From Polyangiaceae bacterium (GTDB taxonomy: Bacteria > Myxococcota_A > Polyangia > Polyangiales > Polyangiaceae): DNA of 47,207 nucleotides. Location: positions 1 through 47,207 of the forward strand of contig JAICQQ010000042.1 of NCBI GenBank assembly GCA_025937785.1, in the 5' to 3' direction. The position numbers were made by a program, and so were the translations under genes. Under the pieces are notes generated by a model. The model saw only the letters and a program-made list of their open reading frames with translations. It searched no databases and was not told the DNA's origin. Below, one piece after another: positions 6,757 to 15,182 of this stretch; within the stretch, counting starts at the first letter, position 1, and the number at the start of each line of letters is the position of its first letter.

Positions 6757-7631
6757 ATGAGCCCCTCGACCCACTCCTTACCTCGCCTTTCCAGCACTGC
6801 GACCGGCCTCGAGGTGGCCCGCGCCGTCAGCGCCGCAGGCTGCGCGGTGATCGAAGACCTGGTTCCAACTGCCACGATGCGAGCCGTCACCGGCGAACTC
6901 GAAGCTGCGCTGAACCGTGTCCCATACTGCGAGGGCAGCTTCACGGGGCGGCGTACCAAACGCGTCGCGCGCCTGGTCGCGAGGAGCTCGACCCGCCACG
7001 AGCTCTTGATGCACGAGCTCGTGCTCGAGAGCGTCGGCGTGCTCTTGGCCGGCGAGTGCTACGACTTTCAGGTCCATGCCACGAGCGCGGTACGCATCGA
7101 TCCGGGTGAGCAGGCGCAGTCCCTCCACCGAGACGACGGGGTCTACCCGTTCCGCCACCCGGCGCGACCTTGTCACATCAACACGATCTGGGCGGTGGAT
7201 GACTTCACGGCTGACAACGGCGCCACGCGCGTAGTGCCCGGCAGCCATCACTTCGACGACACCACCAAACCCGCCGCGAGCGACGCCCAACCGGTCGAAA
7301 TGCGTCAGGGTTCGGTCCTGATCTTCGATGCAGCGCTCTATCATGGGGGCGGCTCGAACGTCTCGGCCGCCCCCCGCACCGCCGTCATCCTCGGCTACAC
7401 GCTCGGCTGGTTGCGCCAGGAGGAGAATCAGTACCTGGCCGTGCCGCCCAAGCTCGCCGCGACGCTGCCGCGCCGGCTGCAGCGGCTTCTCGGCTACACG
7501 AATCACGGGTTTCTCGGCACGTTCGAAGGGCAAGACCCGTGGTCGCGCTCGCCCCAGAAGTCCCCGACGTGCTCCCGTTTCGCGACCTGTACGGAGCCGA
7601 GCTCGAGGCACTCGAGATCCGGCGACGTTGA
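6757..7631 (+). CDS. Phytanoyl-CoA dioxygenase family protein (C-terminal frameshift)
   Basis: Fe(II)/2-oxoglutarate-dependent oxygenase of the PhyH family, about 290 aa. The facial triad is visible: H124 and D126 in LHRDDG and the distal H196 in YHGGGSN, with R207 placed to hold 2-oxoglutarate. NTIWAVDDF and NGATRVVPGSHH are typical of the fold. The substrate is unknown; halogenase-like and ectoine-hydroxylase-like relatives share this fold, and the Asp in HxD argues against a halogenase. As written the frame runs on to 7770 with an Arg/Ser-rich tail. One missing base in the CCC at 7536-7538 would restore a sensible C-terminus (VVALAPEVPDVLPF, ending at the stop 7629-7631). Start: ATG 6757, 70 nt after the mobile element. 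7632-7914 shows no gene. Confidence 0.75.
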
Positions 7632-7914
7632 TTCCCGGAGCTCGAACGGTGGCGTCGGGGTTTCCTCCGTGGCGCGAAAGCGTAGTCAGTGCGAGAGCGC
7701 TCGATCCACGCGAGTGCCCCACCACGCCGCGTTGCCCCGGCCATTCAGCAGCAACCCGACGTGTTCGTGAGCGTCGAGATCGAGTTCGGTACACTGGTCG
7801 CCCGCGCTCTGTGGCCCCGGCCTTGCTGGCCTTTCTCGAGTCGGGGCTGACGCGTTCGTGGCACGGGATTTCGCTCGAAACGGCTTCGGCATGGAACGTG
7901 CGTAGCAGGTGCTC

Positions 7915-8295
7915 ATGTACAAGCCGACTCTCTCAGTTCTAATCACGGCCACGCCGCTCCTCTGGAACGGGTGCGCGGGGTCCATCCCACCGCCGACGCA
8001 GCGCATGGCGGACGCTCAAGCTGCCGAAAGAAGTGCGAAGGAGCTCGGTGCCAACCGCGTGCCCGCCGCGCAGCTTTCACTCAAACTCGCGCAAGATCAG
8101 ATTGCCGAAGCGAAGAAGGCGATGGCCGACGACGAGAACAAACGCGCGGACAGCCTCCTGATTCGAGCGAAAGCCGATGCCGAACTCGCACTCGCGCAGA
8201 CTCGCGAGCATAGCGCCAAGGTTGGCGTCGAAGAGGCGGTTGAAGATTCAGCCGATCAGAAAGCTACGAACATAGGTCAAGGAGCAGTGAAATGA
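7915..8295 (+). CDS. DUF4398-type lipoprotein
   Basis: 126 aa. ATG at 7915 has AGGTG about 5 nt upstream. An N-terminal signal (KPTLSVLITATPLLWNGC) ends in a lipoprotein-like Cys about 20 residues in, though the box (WNGC) is not ideal. The mature part is a long Ala/Lys/Glu-rich helical stretch (AQLSLKLAQDQIAEAKKAMA) matching DUF4398, a domain of envelope lipoproteins that often precedes OmpA domains. Its stop overlaps the next ATG (ATGA at 8292), so the two are translationally coupled and probably work together at the outer membrane. Exact function is unknown. Confidence 0.75.
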   Translation: MYKPTLSVLITATPLLWNGCAGSIPPPTQRMADAQAAERSAKELGANRVPAAQLSLKLAQDQIAEAKKAMADDENKRADSLLIRAKADAELALAQTREHSAKVGVEEAVEDSADQKATNIGQGAVK

Positions 8296-9191
8296 GAACC
8301 TTTCGAAATATCAGCCACCTGGTCGTTTTGACGGCGGCCACCGGAATCATCGGCTGTGCCTCGACCATCCCCCCGCAGGAGCTCGTGAATGCGCGCACCG
8401 CCTATGACCGCGCCGGTAGTGGGCCTGCGGCCCAGTTGAACCCTGCGGCCTTGCACTCGGCCAAGGAGCAACTCGACGTCGCTGAAGCAAAGTTTCGCGA
8501 AGACGGGAACACGCAGGAGACAAGGGACCAAGCGTACCTCGCGCTGCGCCAGACGGAGCTCGCGGTAGTCGTCGCACGCACGAAGCAGTCCAAACAAACC
8601 ACCGAGGGCGTCGTCGACGCCATGCACGAGGACCAGACGGAAGCCGTCGCCCGTACGTCCGAAGAACTCGCGCTCAAGCAGACTCAGGTCGCCGCCCAGG
8701 GCGCGGCGCTCGCCACCCAGGGCGAGCAGCTGCGAGACGAGAAGGCACTCCGCGCGGACGCGGAGAAGCGCGCCGCACAGGCGGCGGAGGATCTCTCCAA
8801 GTTCGCGTCGGTAAAGCAAGAGCCGCGCGGCATGGTGATCACGCTTTCGGGCGGCGTCCTCTTTACTTCGGCGAAGTCGGATCTGCTCCCGGCAGCGCAG
8901 ATGAAGCTGAACGACGTCGCGAACGCGCTCATCAAAGAAGACCCGATTTCGAAGATCGTGGTCGAGGGGCACACCGATTCTCAGGGTTCGGCGGCGTACA
9001 ATCAAGACTTGTCGCAGCGACGCGCGCAGGTCGTGCGCGACTACCTCGTCACGCGTGGGATCGCTAGCGACCGCATCACCGCGCAAGGCTTCGGGCCCAC
9101 ACGCTCGGTCGCGGACAATACCTCGACCGAAGGACGCGCGAATAATCGCCGCGTCGAGATCATCGTGCAGCCGATGACCCCAACTCCCTAG
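8292..9191 (+). CDS. DUF4398 + OmpA-domain lipoprotein
   Basis: 299 aa. A lipoprotein signal with the box IIGC near residue 22 is followed by a DUF4398-like helical region sharing the STIPP start with the upstream protein. Then comes a coiled-coil of Glu/Gln/Ala (residues about 110-170) and a C-terminal OmpA domain (about 180-297). The peptidoglycan-binding pattern is present: VVEGHTDSQGSAAYNQDLSQ, the following RRA, and NNRRVEI. It should tether the outer membrane to peptidoglycan through diaminopimelate. It forms an operon with the preceding gene (4-nt overlap). Confidence 0.88.
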   Translation: MRTFRNISHLVVLTAATGIIGCASTIPPQELVNARTAYDRAGSGPAAQLNPAALHSAKEQLDVAEAKFREDGNTQETRDQAYLALRQTELAVVVARTKQSKQTTEGVVDAMHEDQTEAVARTSEELALKQTQVAAQGAALATQGEQLRDEKALRADAEKRAAQAAEDLSKFASVKQEPRGMVITLSGGVLFTSAKSDLLPAAQMKLNDVANALIKEDPISKIVVEGHTDSQGSAAYNQDLSQRRAQVVRDYLVTRGIASDRITAQGFGPTRSVADNTSTEGRANNRRVEIIVQPMTPTP

Positions 9192-9215
9192 TCAAGGCTA
9201 GTCAAGGAGCGAACC

Positions 9216-9245
9216 AGCCCGCGATACCGCTAGCTTTCGCGGGCT
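9216..9245 (+). terminator. Strong hairpin after the OmpA gene
   Basis: AGCCCGCGA pairs perfectly with TCGCGGGCT (9 bp, 12-nt loop), 25 nt after the stop codon. No U-run follows, so it may act as a Rho-dependent or transcript-stabilising hairpin. A direct repeat CTAGTCAAGG precedes it. Confidence 0.5.
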
Positions 9246-9367
9246 AGCAGCCACTCACGGGCGCTGCGTTCACTCCTCGCTTGCCCTACGCGGTGTTTGG
9301 GCGCACACCTGACTCCTTCATGAAGGGGCGCTGGCAAATTTCTCAGCGCAGAAGGACGAGAGCCGCT

Positions 9368-9571
9368 ATGCCGGGCAATATTCCGAACGAAGTCGTAATG
9401 GCGAGGCTCAGCATCCAGGTCGCGCTCACTGCGCTCGAGACGTTGCTCGAGAAGCTCGAGGTCATGCCGCGCACCGAAAAGACCCTGATTTCTCCGGAAA
9501 TGGTGGAGGCGTGCGAACGCCTGAAAGCAGCACAAGAGCTGCTCGCGCGCCTCGAACTCGGGGACGAGTAA
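9368..9571 (+). CDS. Small hypothetical helical protein
   Basis: 67 aa from ATG 9368, with AGAAGGA about 12 nt upstream. The sequence is soluble and strongly alpha-helical (SIQVALTALETLLEKLE and later KAAQELLARLELGDE), with no signal peptide or recognised domain. It converges on the CheB-CheR-kinase operon (stops 27 nt apart). An upstream in-frame start at 9281 would add a poorly structured Arg-rich stretch and is not favoured. The function is unknown. Confidence 0.5.
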   Translation: MPGNIPNEVVMARLSIQVALTALETLLEKLEVMPRTEKTLISPEMVEACERLKAAQELLARLELGDE

Positions 9572-9598
9572 ACTCGCCACAGGGCCACCTCGAGGCGT

Positions 9599-12500
9599 TC
9601 ACGAGAGGCCCGCCAGCCGCGCCACCTCCGTAACCAGCTCTGCGGGCGACACCGGCTTCTCCAGATGCTTCTGAAATCCGCTTCGGATCACCTTGTTGCG
9701 GTGCTCTTCCGTGGCGTAGGCGCTGACCGCCAGCGACGGTAGCAGGCCGCCTCTGTTTGCAGGCAAGAGCCGGACTCGGCGTATGAGCTCATAGCCATCT
9801 TCACCGGGCATGCCGATGTCACTGACCAGCACGTCGGGCAACTCCAGCCCCAAGGAGGCCATCGCTTCCGCCACGGAAGCGGCGGGGCGGACCAGCGCGC
9901 CATGCCGCTCCAGGAGCCCAACGAGCGCTTCCCGCGCGTCGCTCCCATCATCGACCACGAGCACCTTGACACCATCGAGCAGATTGCGCGGCAAGACCAG
10001 TAAAGCCTCCGGTGGGAGGCTGGGGGGCCGCCGCTCGATCTCTGGCGCGAAATCCGCCGCATCCGCCAACTCTTCCGGGGCGGGCAAGAGCAGCGCTGGG
10101 ATAGGCAGAATGACGGTGAAGCTGGAGCCCTGATTCTTGCCGGGACTATCTGCGCGCACCGTACCGCCGTGCAACTCCACCAACTCGCGCACGAGGGTGA
10201 GGCCGAGACCCAGCCCTAGTTGACTTCGGTTGCTCGTGCCCTCCGCCTGACGAAAACGCTCGAAGACGTGGAGCAGAAAATCGTCGGAAATGCCGCACCC
10301 GCTGTCGCGCACGGTAGCGTGCACCTGATTGTCGACGCGTCCTACCGAAACCCAAACGCGGCCACCGCGCGGCGTAAACTTGACCGCATTCAGAAACAGA
10401 TTCCACAGAACTTGCTGCATCCGGTCGGCGTCACCCAAGATGACGCTCGTGGCGGGGTCGCCCGAGAGCTGAATCTCGATGTCCTTGGCCTCTGCCGCCG
10501 CCCGCACCCCCACGAGAGCAGCCTTGGCCACGACCAACAGGTCGATGGGTTCGCGCGAGAGCTCGACCTTACCGGTGACGATCCGCGAGTGGTCGAGCAG
10601 ATCGGAGATCAGGCGGCCCTGCGCGCTGACGCCGCGACCGATAGCGGCGAGCGCCTTGGCCAGAGTCGCTGGATCTAGACTCGTGCCGGCCGCCAAGAGC
10701 ACGTTGAGCCAGCCGGAGATGACGGTGAGCGGCCCGCGCAGTTCGTGAGAGACCGTGGCGACGAACTGGTCCTTGAGTTGGTCCGCCGCCTCGGCGGACC
10801 TGCGGGCCTCGTGTTCCAGCGCCAGCAACGCCTCGTGTCCGCGCTCGGCTTGCTTGACGAGCGTTCGGTCCTGGATGGCGAGCAGAATACGCCCGCGTTT
10901 GCCGGGGTCGGCGTGGAGGCGCCGCGCGTTGAGCGACATCGAGCGAGGTCCGACGACGGGAAACTCGGCCTCGATCTCCAGCTCTTCGACACTGGTGCCG
11001 CTGGCGAGCAAGCCCTTCAGTGCCTGAAGCAGCACTGGTTGGTCCCACTGGTGGCCCAAGAGCTCGGAGAGCGGCCGGTTCCGGGTGCTGCCCTCGGTGG
11101 CCCCGAAGGTCTGGTAAAAGGCGATGTTGGCCATTTCGACGCGCAGCTCGCTGTCGAGGATCACGAGCGGCAGCGGCACCGTGTCCACGAGGGCATTGGC
11201 GTCGTCGAGGCCGCGTTGGATCTCGTCGTTCGACTTGGCAAGCAGCACGTTGCGGTCCTGTAGCTCCTGATTCAAGGTCGCCAGCTCCTCGTTGGCCGAC
11301 TGAATCTCCTCTTTGGCGGTTTGCAGCTCTTCGTTCAGACTCTGCAGCTCTTCGTTGCCGGAGAGCGCTTCCTCCGTGGTCGATTGTAATTCCTCGAGGG
11401 CGGCCTCGTGCTCGCGCACGAGCGTATGCATGTATTCCGTACTCTGGGCCAATCCCAGACCGAGCCGGTGGATCTCGCGATCCTTCGAATCCGTGCCGTC
11501 AGCGGACGGTGGCGACGGTGCGGGCTCGCTGAATTGGCCCTCGATCTCGCCGGTGTCGAACAGGATGAGCAGACAGCGCTCCGCCGCCGAGCGGCCCTTG
11601 ATGGGGACGACCTCGATGCTCACGCTGCGCAACTGCTCTTGGTAGCGGACGCGCAAGCCTTCCTTCCGGACAGGGAGCTCCGTACGGCGCGCGTCGTCGA
11701 TGGCGAGCCTCAGCTCCATCAGCAGGCCTCGACGGAGCAGGTGTTCCAGCTCGAGACTAGCCTTGCCCTGGCCGTGGTCGAGGAAGGGATCGGTGTCGCC
11801 CCGAAATTCGAGGACCCGCAGGTCGGTGTCGACCACCACCCCGGCGGGGCCGAAGCGTGCGAGCAGCATCCGGTCCACCTCGCGCGAAACGTCCGAGACC
11901 CCCGCGGGCCGCCGGGCAGGCCGTTCCCCACCCAGGGGAAACGGGCGTGCGTCGCCTCGCACAGCGAGCAAGGCGGGAGGGCCGTTCGTCGCTTTTCTCG
12001 AGTAGATCCTGTGCGGCTCGTCGAGCACCGAGAAGAGCGCCGTCGAACTGCCGACGGACTCTGCCGGCCCAACCAGGAGCAGCCCCTCGGAACGCAACGC
12101 ATAGTGAAATGTGGCGAACACCCGCTCTTGCAGCGCCGGCTCCAGGTAGATGAGCACGTTGCGGCAGCTGATCAGATCCATGCGCGAATACGGCGGATCG
12201 CGGGTGAGATCGTGACGAGCGAAGACACACATCTCGCGGATGGCCTTGCTGATCCGATAGCTATCGCCCACCTTGTAGAAGAAGCGACGCAGCCGTTCCT
12301 CGGACACGTCCTGGGCGATGTTCATGAGGTAGCTGCCCTGCCGCGCCTTGGCGAGCGCTCGCTCGCTCAGGTCGGTGGCAAAGATCTGCACGCCAGCGCC
12401 GCCCGCGAACTCGGGCGTCTGCTCCAGCAGGCACATCGCGATGGAGTACACCTCTTCGCCGCTGGCGCAGCCCGCCACCCATACACGCAGCGGCTCGTCC

Positions 12501-13456
12501 GAGTGTGACCGCCGGCGCAACGAGGGGAGGACTATGCCACTCAATGTCCGGAAGACTTCCGTGTCGCGGAAGAAGGACGTGACCGAGATCAGACAATCCT
12601 CGTACAACCCCCCCACCTCCGCCTCGTCGCCCTCGAGGTGGCGCGCGTACTCGCTCAGCGTCTGGATGCGGCACACCGCCATGCGGCGCGCGATGCGCCT
12701 GCGCAAAGTCGTCTTCTTGTAGGCGCCAAAGTCCGTGCCGGTCGCCTGCTGCAAGAGCTGGAGGATCCTCGCCAGGCTCTCGCGATCTTCTGGCTCGGGA
12801 GTGGTCGAAGCCACTCGTGGCACGGCGGCGGGTACAGATCCGTCGCCTTTTGCCAGCGCCGGAACCAGGTACGGGTGCTGCCCGAGCCGTGTCAGTTCGC
12901 GCGCGATGTCTTCCGGGGGCAAGACGAAGTCGACGTGCCCCGCGGCGATGGCACTCTGCGGCATGTCCGCGTGCTTGGCTGACCCAGGCTCCTGCGCAAA
13001 GGCCATGCCACCCTGGGCCTCGATCGCTTGCAAGCCCAGGGTGCCGTCCGAACCCATGCCGGACAGAATCACTCCGATGGCCTGGCTGCCCTGCGTCTCC
13101 GCGAGCGTCTTGAGGAAGGAGTCGATCGGCATGTGGGCGGCCCCCGCCTGGCCTCGGGGCACCAACTTCAACACCCCGTCGACGAGGATCAGACCCTTCG
13201 ACGGCGGGATCACGTAGATGCGGTTGGGTTCCACGCGTACGTCGCCCCTGACCTCGGAAACCTCCATCTGGGTGGCCTCCGAGAGCAGCTCCGCCAGGAT
13301 GCTGTCGTGGCTCGGGTCCAGGTGTTGCACGAGCACGTAGGCCATGCCGGTCTCCTTGGGCAGGGCGCCCAGCAGGCGGCGGAAAGCCTCCAAGCCGCCC
13401 GCGGATGCGCCGATGCCGACGATCGGAAACGAGCTCGACCGAGGCTGCTCACTCAC
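9599..13456 (-). CDS. CheB-CheR-PAS-histidine kinase-receiver fusion protein
   Basis: About 1285 aa. Domain order: CheB methylesterase (roughly first 190 residues; Ser in GIGASAGG, His in QHLDPSH, Asp in ILSGMGSDGT); CheR methyltransferase (about 230-490; SAM loop VAGCASGEEVYS, then ISCRNVLIYLEP); a coiled-coil of repeated NEELQ/KEEIQ; a PAS domain; HisKA with the phospho-acceptor His in ATVSHELRGPL; HATPase (NLFLNAVKFTP, DSGCGIS, LGLGLTLVRELVELHGG); and a C-terminal receiver (phospho-Asp in VLVSDIGMPG, Lys in HLEKP). There is no CheB receiver and no chemoreceptor gene nearby, so it is a signalling fusion rather than a chemotaxis enzyme. GTG 13456 overlaps the upstream stop by 8 nt; GTG 13495 is an in-frame alternative. 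It is the last gene of the KaiC operon. Confidence 0.85.
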   Translation of the reverse strand: MSEQPRSSSFPIVGIGASAGGLEAFRRLLGALPKETGMAYVLVQHLDPSHDSILAELLSEATQMEVSEVRGDVRVEPNRIYVIPPSKGLILVDGVLKLVPRGQAGAAHMPIDSFLKTLAETQGSQAIGVILSGMGSDGTLGLQAIEAQGGMAFAQEPGSAKHADMPQSAIAAGHVDFVLPPEDIARELTRLGQHPYLVPALAKGDGSVPAAVPRVASTTPEPEDRESLARILQLLQQATGTDFGAYKKTTLRRRIARRMAVCRIQTLSEYARHLEGDEAEVGGLYEDCLISVTSFFRDTEVFRTLSGIVLPSLRRRSHSDEPLRVWVAGCASGEEVYSIAMCLLEQTPEFAGGAGVQIFATDLSERALAKARQGSYLMNIAQDVSEERLRRFFYKVGDSYRISKAIREMCVFARHDLTRDPPYSRMDLISCRNVLIYLEPALQERVFATFHYALRSEGLLLVGPAESVGSSTALFSVLDEPHRIYSRKATNGPPALLAVRGDARPFPLGGERPARRPAGVSDVSREVDRMLLARFGPAGVVVDTDLRVLEFRGDTDPFLDHGQGKASLELEHLLRRGLLMELRLAIDDARRTELPVRKEGLRVRYQEQLRSVSIEVVPIKGRSAAERCLLILFDTGEIEGQFSEPAPSPPSADGTDSKDREIHRLGLGLAQSTEYMHTLVREHEAALEELQSTTEEALSGNEELQSLNEELQTAKEEIQSANEELATLNQELQDRNVLLAKSNDEIQRGLDDANALVDTVPLPLVILDSELRVEMANIAFYQTFGATEGSTRNRPLSELLGHQWDQPVLLQALKGLLASGTSVEELEIEAEFPVVGPRSMSLNARRLHADPGKRGRILLAIQDRTLVKQAERGHEALLALEHEARRSAEAADQLKDQFVATVSHELRGPLTVISGWLNVLLAAGTSLDPATLAKALAAIGRGVSAQGRLISDLLDHSRIVTGKVELSREPIDLLVVAKAALVGVRAAAEAKDIEIQLSGDPATSVILGDADRMQQVLWNLFLNAVKFTPRGGRVWVSVGRVDNQVHATVRDSGCGISDDFLLHVFERFRQAEGTSNRSQLGLGLGLTLVRELVELHGGTVRADSPGKNQGSSFTVILPIPALLLPAPEELADAADFAPEIERRPPSLPPEALLVLPRNLLDGVKVLVVDDGSDAREALVGLLERHGALVRPAASVAEAMASLGLELPDVLVSDIGMPGEDGYELIRRVRLLPANRGGLLPSLAVSAYATEEHRNKVIRSGFQKHLEKPVSPAELVTEVARLAGLS

Positions 13457-15182
13457 CGGCGTGTGCTTTCGAGTGCGGGGGTGGATCACTGCCACGCGCC
13501 GCGCTGGCGCGTGCCAGGTCTCGGACAGTTTGGATCAGCACTGCCGGGTCGATCGGCTTGGCCAACAGCAGTTGAAAGCCGGAAGCCAGGGCCTCTCGCA
13601 GCTCCGGGTCGCGTGCGTACACCGAAAGCGCGGCCGCCGGCGGGGTGCGGATGCCTTTGCGGGCCATGATGGTGCGCATCAGGTCGCAGCCCGTCGCCCC
13701 CGGCATGGCGATGTCGCTGAGCAGTACGTTGGGCATCGAACTCTCCAGAACCGCCAGCGCTTCCACAGCCGACGCTGCAACGCTGACCACGGCGCCCTGA
13801 CTCGCCAAGACGAACTGCAGGACTTCACGAGTATCCTTGTCATCGTCCACCAACAGCACGCGGATGCCCGTCAACTGGCGCTGATCGTTGGCTATCGGAG
13901 GCGGCGGAGTCCCGCCGCTGGTCCGGCGATGCCCTCGTCGCGGCCGGCGCTCGGGGTAAACGACTGACCGGGCAGTCGCTTCGGGGAGGGGCAAGTCGAC
14001 GGTGAAGGTCGCGCCTCGCATCTCCCCTGCGCTTTCTGCCCAGACGTGACCGCCGTGTAGCTCGACTAGCTCTTTGACCAGCGCCAGCCCCAGGCCCAAG
14101 CCACCGTGCGCGCGAGTACTCGAGCCGTCCGCCGTGCGGAAGCGTTCGAAGACGTGGGGCAGCACCTCCGGGTGGATCCCAGGGCCAGTGTCCAGCACCT
14201 GGATGCGCGCCAGCATGCCGGCACGCGCCAGCCGAACTTCCACGCGGCCACCGGCTGGGGTGAACTTGATGGCGTTGGCGATCAGGTTGGCCACCACCTG
14301 CCTCAAACGCTGCGCATCCGCGATCAGCGGAGCCACCGATTCGTCCAGGTTGGCTTCGAGCCGGATCGATTTTTGCTCCGCGCGCGGCAGCAACACCCGC
14401 AACGCCGCCTGGATCAACTTCGCCGGCTCCAGCGCTCTCAGCTCGAGGCGCAACGTGGCATTGGCGATGCACGAGAGATCGAGCAAGTCCTCGATCAGCC
14501 GGACCTCCGCGCGGACGCTGCGTACAATCGCCTCGAAGGCTCGCAAGCGCTCGCCCTCCCGGGTCTCATTCGATCGCAGCGCGTCAGCCCAAACCAAAAT
14601 CGTATTGAGCGGTGCCCTGAGCTCGTGCGAAGCCAGCGCCAAGAACTCGTCCTTGGCCCGGTTTGCGGTTTCGGCCAGCTCCAGCGCTTGCTCGAGCTGA
14701 CGCGAACGCTCCGCTTCCAGAGCTGCCGCAGCCAAGAGCGAAAAGTAGGCGGCTAGCTTCGCCGCCACGACCGAGAGCCTGCGCACGTGCGCCTCCGAGT
14801 ACGCTGCACCCTCCACGAACAAGACACCCACCACCTGGTCCAGGCCCACCAGCGGCACCGCCATGTGCCAGCCCGGCGCCGAGGGCGGTTCCAGAGCGTG
14901 CTCGCTCGCGACCACGATCCGATCCAACAGGGCGGTCGTCACCACCAGCAACCTGTTCCGCTCCGCGGGCGCCGTCTCGTCGAGTGTGACCAGGCGTGGC
15001 GCGCGCCCGGGCAGAGCCTCGAGCAAGGCGCAGCGCTCGTAGGGCACGAGAGCGCGCAGCCGCTGCAGCACCCGAATCACTCGCGCCTTGGAATCTTCCG
15101 CCGACTCGAGCACCTGTGCGATGTCGTAGAACACGCTACTGAGCAAGTCTTCGTCGACGACGCCGTTGCTTCGCTCGGTCAT
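13449..15182 (-). CDS. GAF-domain hybrid histidine kinase with receiver
   Basis: 577 aa, soluble. Residues 1-150 are a GAF-like sensor (ALVPYERCALLEALPG, then a second strand set around VPLVGLDQVVGVLFVEG). HisKA follows with His186 in LASHELRAPLNTIL, then HATPase (NLIANAIKFTPAGG, DTGPGIH, LGLGLALVKELVELHGG). A receiver domain occupies about 437-565 (VLLVDDDKDTRE, phospho-Asp in LLSDIAMPG, Lys in LLAKP). It has no membrane segments. The start (ATG 15182) overlaps the kaiC-like stop by 4 nt, and its stop overlaps the CheB-CheR kinase gene. It is a likely direct partner of the KaiC-like ATPase. Confidence 0.87.
   Translation of the reverse strand: MTERSNGVVDEDLLSSVFYDIAQVLESAEDSKARVIRVLQRLRALVPYERCALLEALPGRAPRLVTLDETAPAERNRLLVVTTALLDRIVVASEHALEPPSAPGWHMAVPLVGLDQVVGVLFVEGAAYSEAHVRRLSVVAAKLAAYFSLLAAAALEAERSRQLEQALELAETANRAKDEFLALASHELRAPLNTILVWADALRSNETREGERLRAFEAIVRSVRAEVRLIEDLLDLSCIANATLRLELRALEPAKLIQAALRVLLPRAEQKSIRLEANLDESVAPLIADAQRLRQVVANLIANAIKFTPAGGRVEVRLARAGMLARIQVLDTGPGIHPEVLPHVFERFRTADGSSTRAHGGLGLGLALVKELVELHGGHVWAESAGEMRGATFTVDLPLPEATARSVVYPERRPRRGHRRTSGGTPPPPIANDQRQLTGIRVLLVDDDKDTREVLQFVLASQGAVVSVAASAVEALAVLESSMPNVLLSDIAMPGATGCDLMRTIMARKGIRTPPAAALSVYARDPELREALASGFQLLLAKPIDPAVLIQTVRDLARASAARGSDPPPHSKAHAGE

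Noticed and set aside
7859..7906. Possible sigma-54 promoters (TGGCACGGGATTTCGCT and TGGAACGTGCGTAGCA) before the DUF4398 gene
   Set aside because: The first has the wrong spacing between its GG and GC elements; the second would start transcription inside the start codon region.
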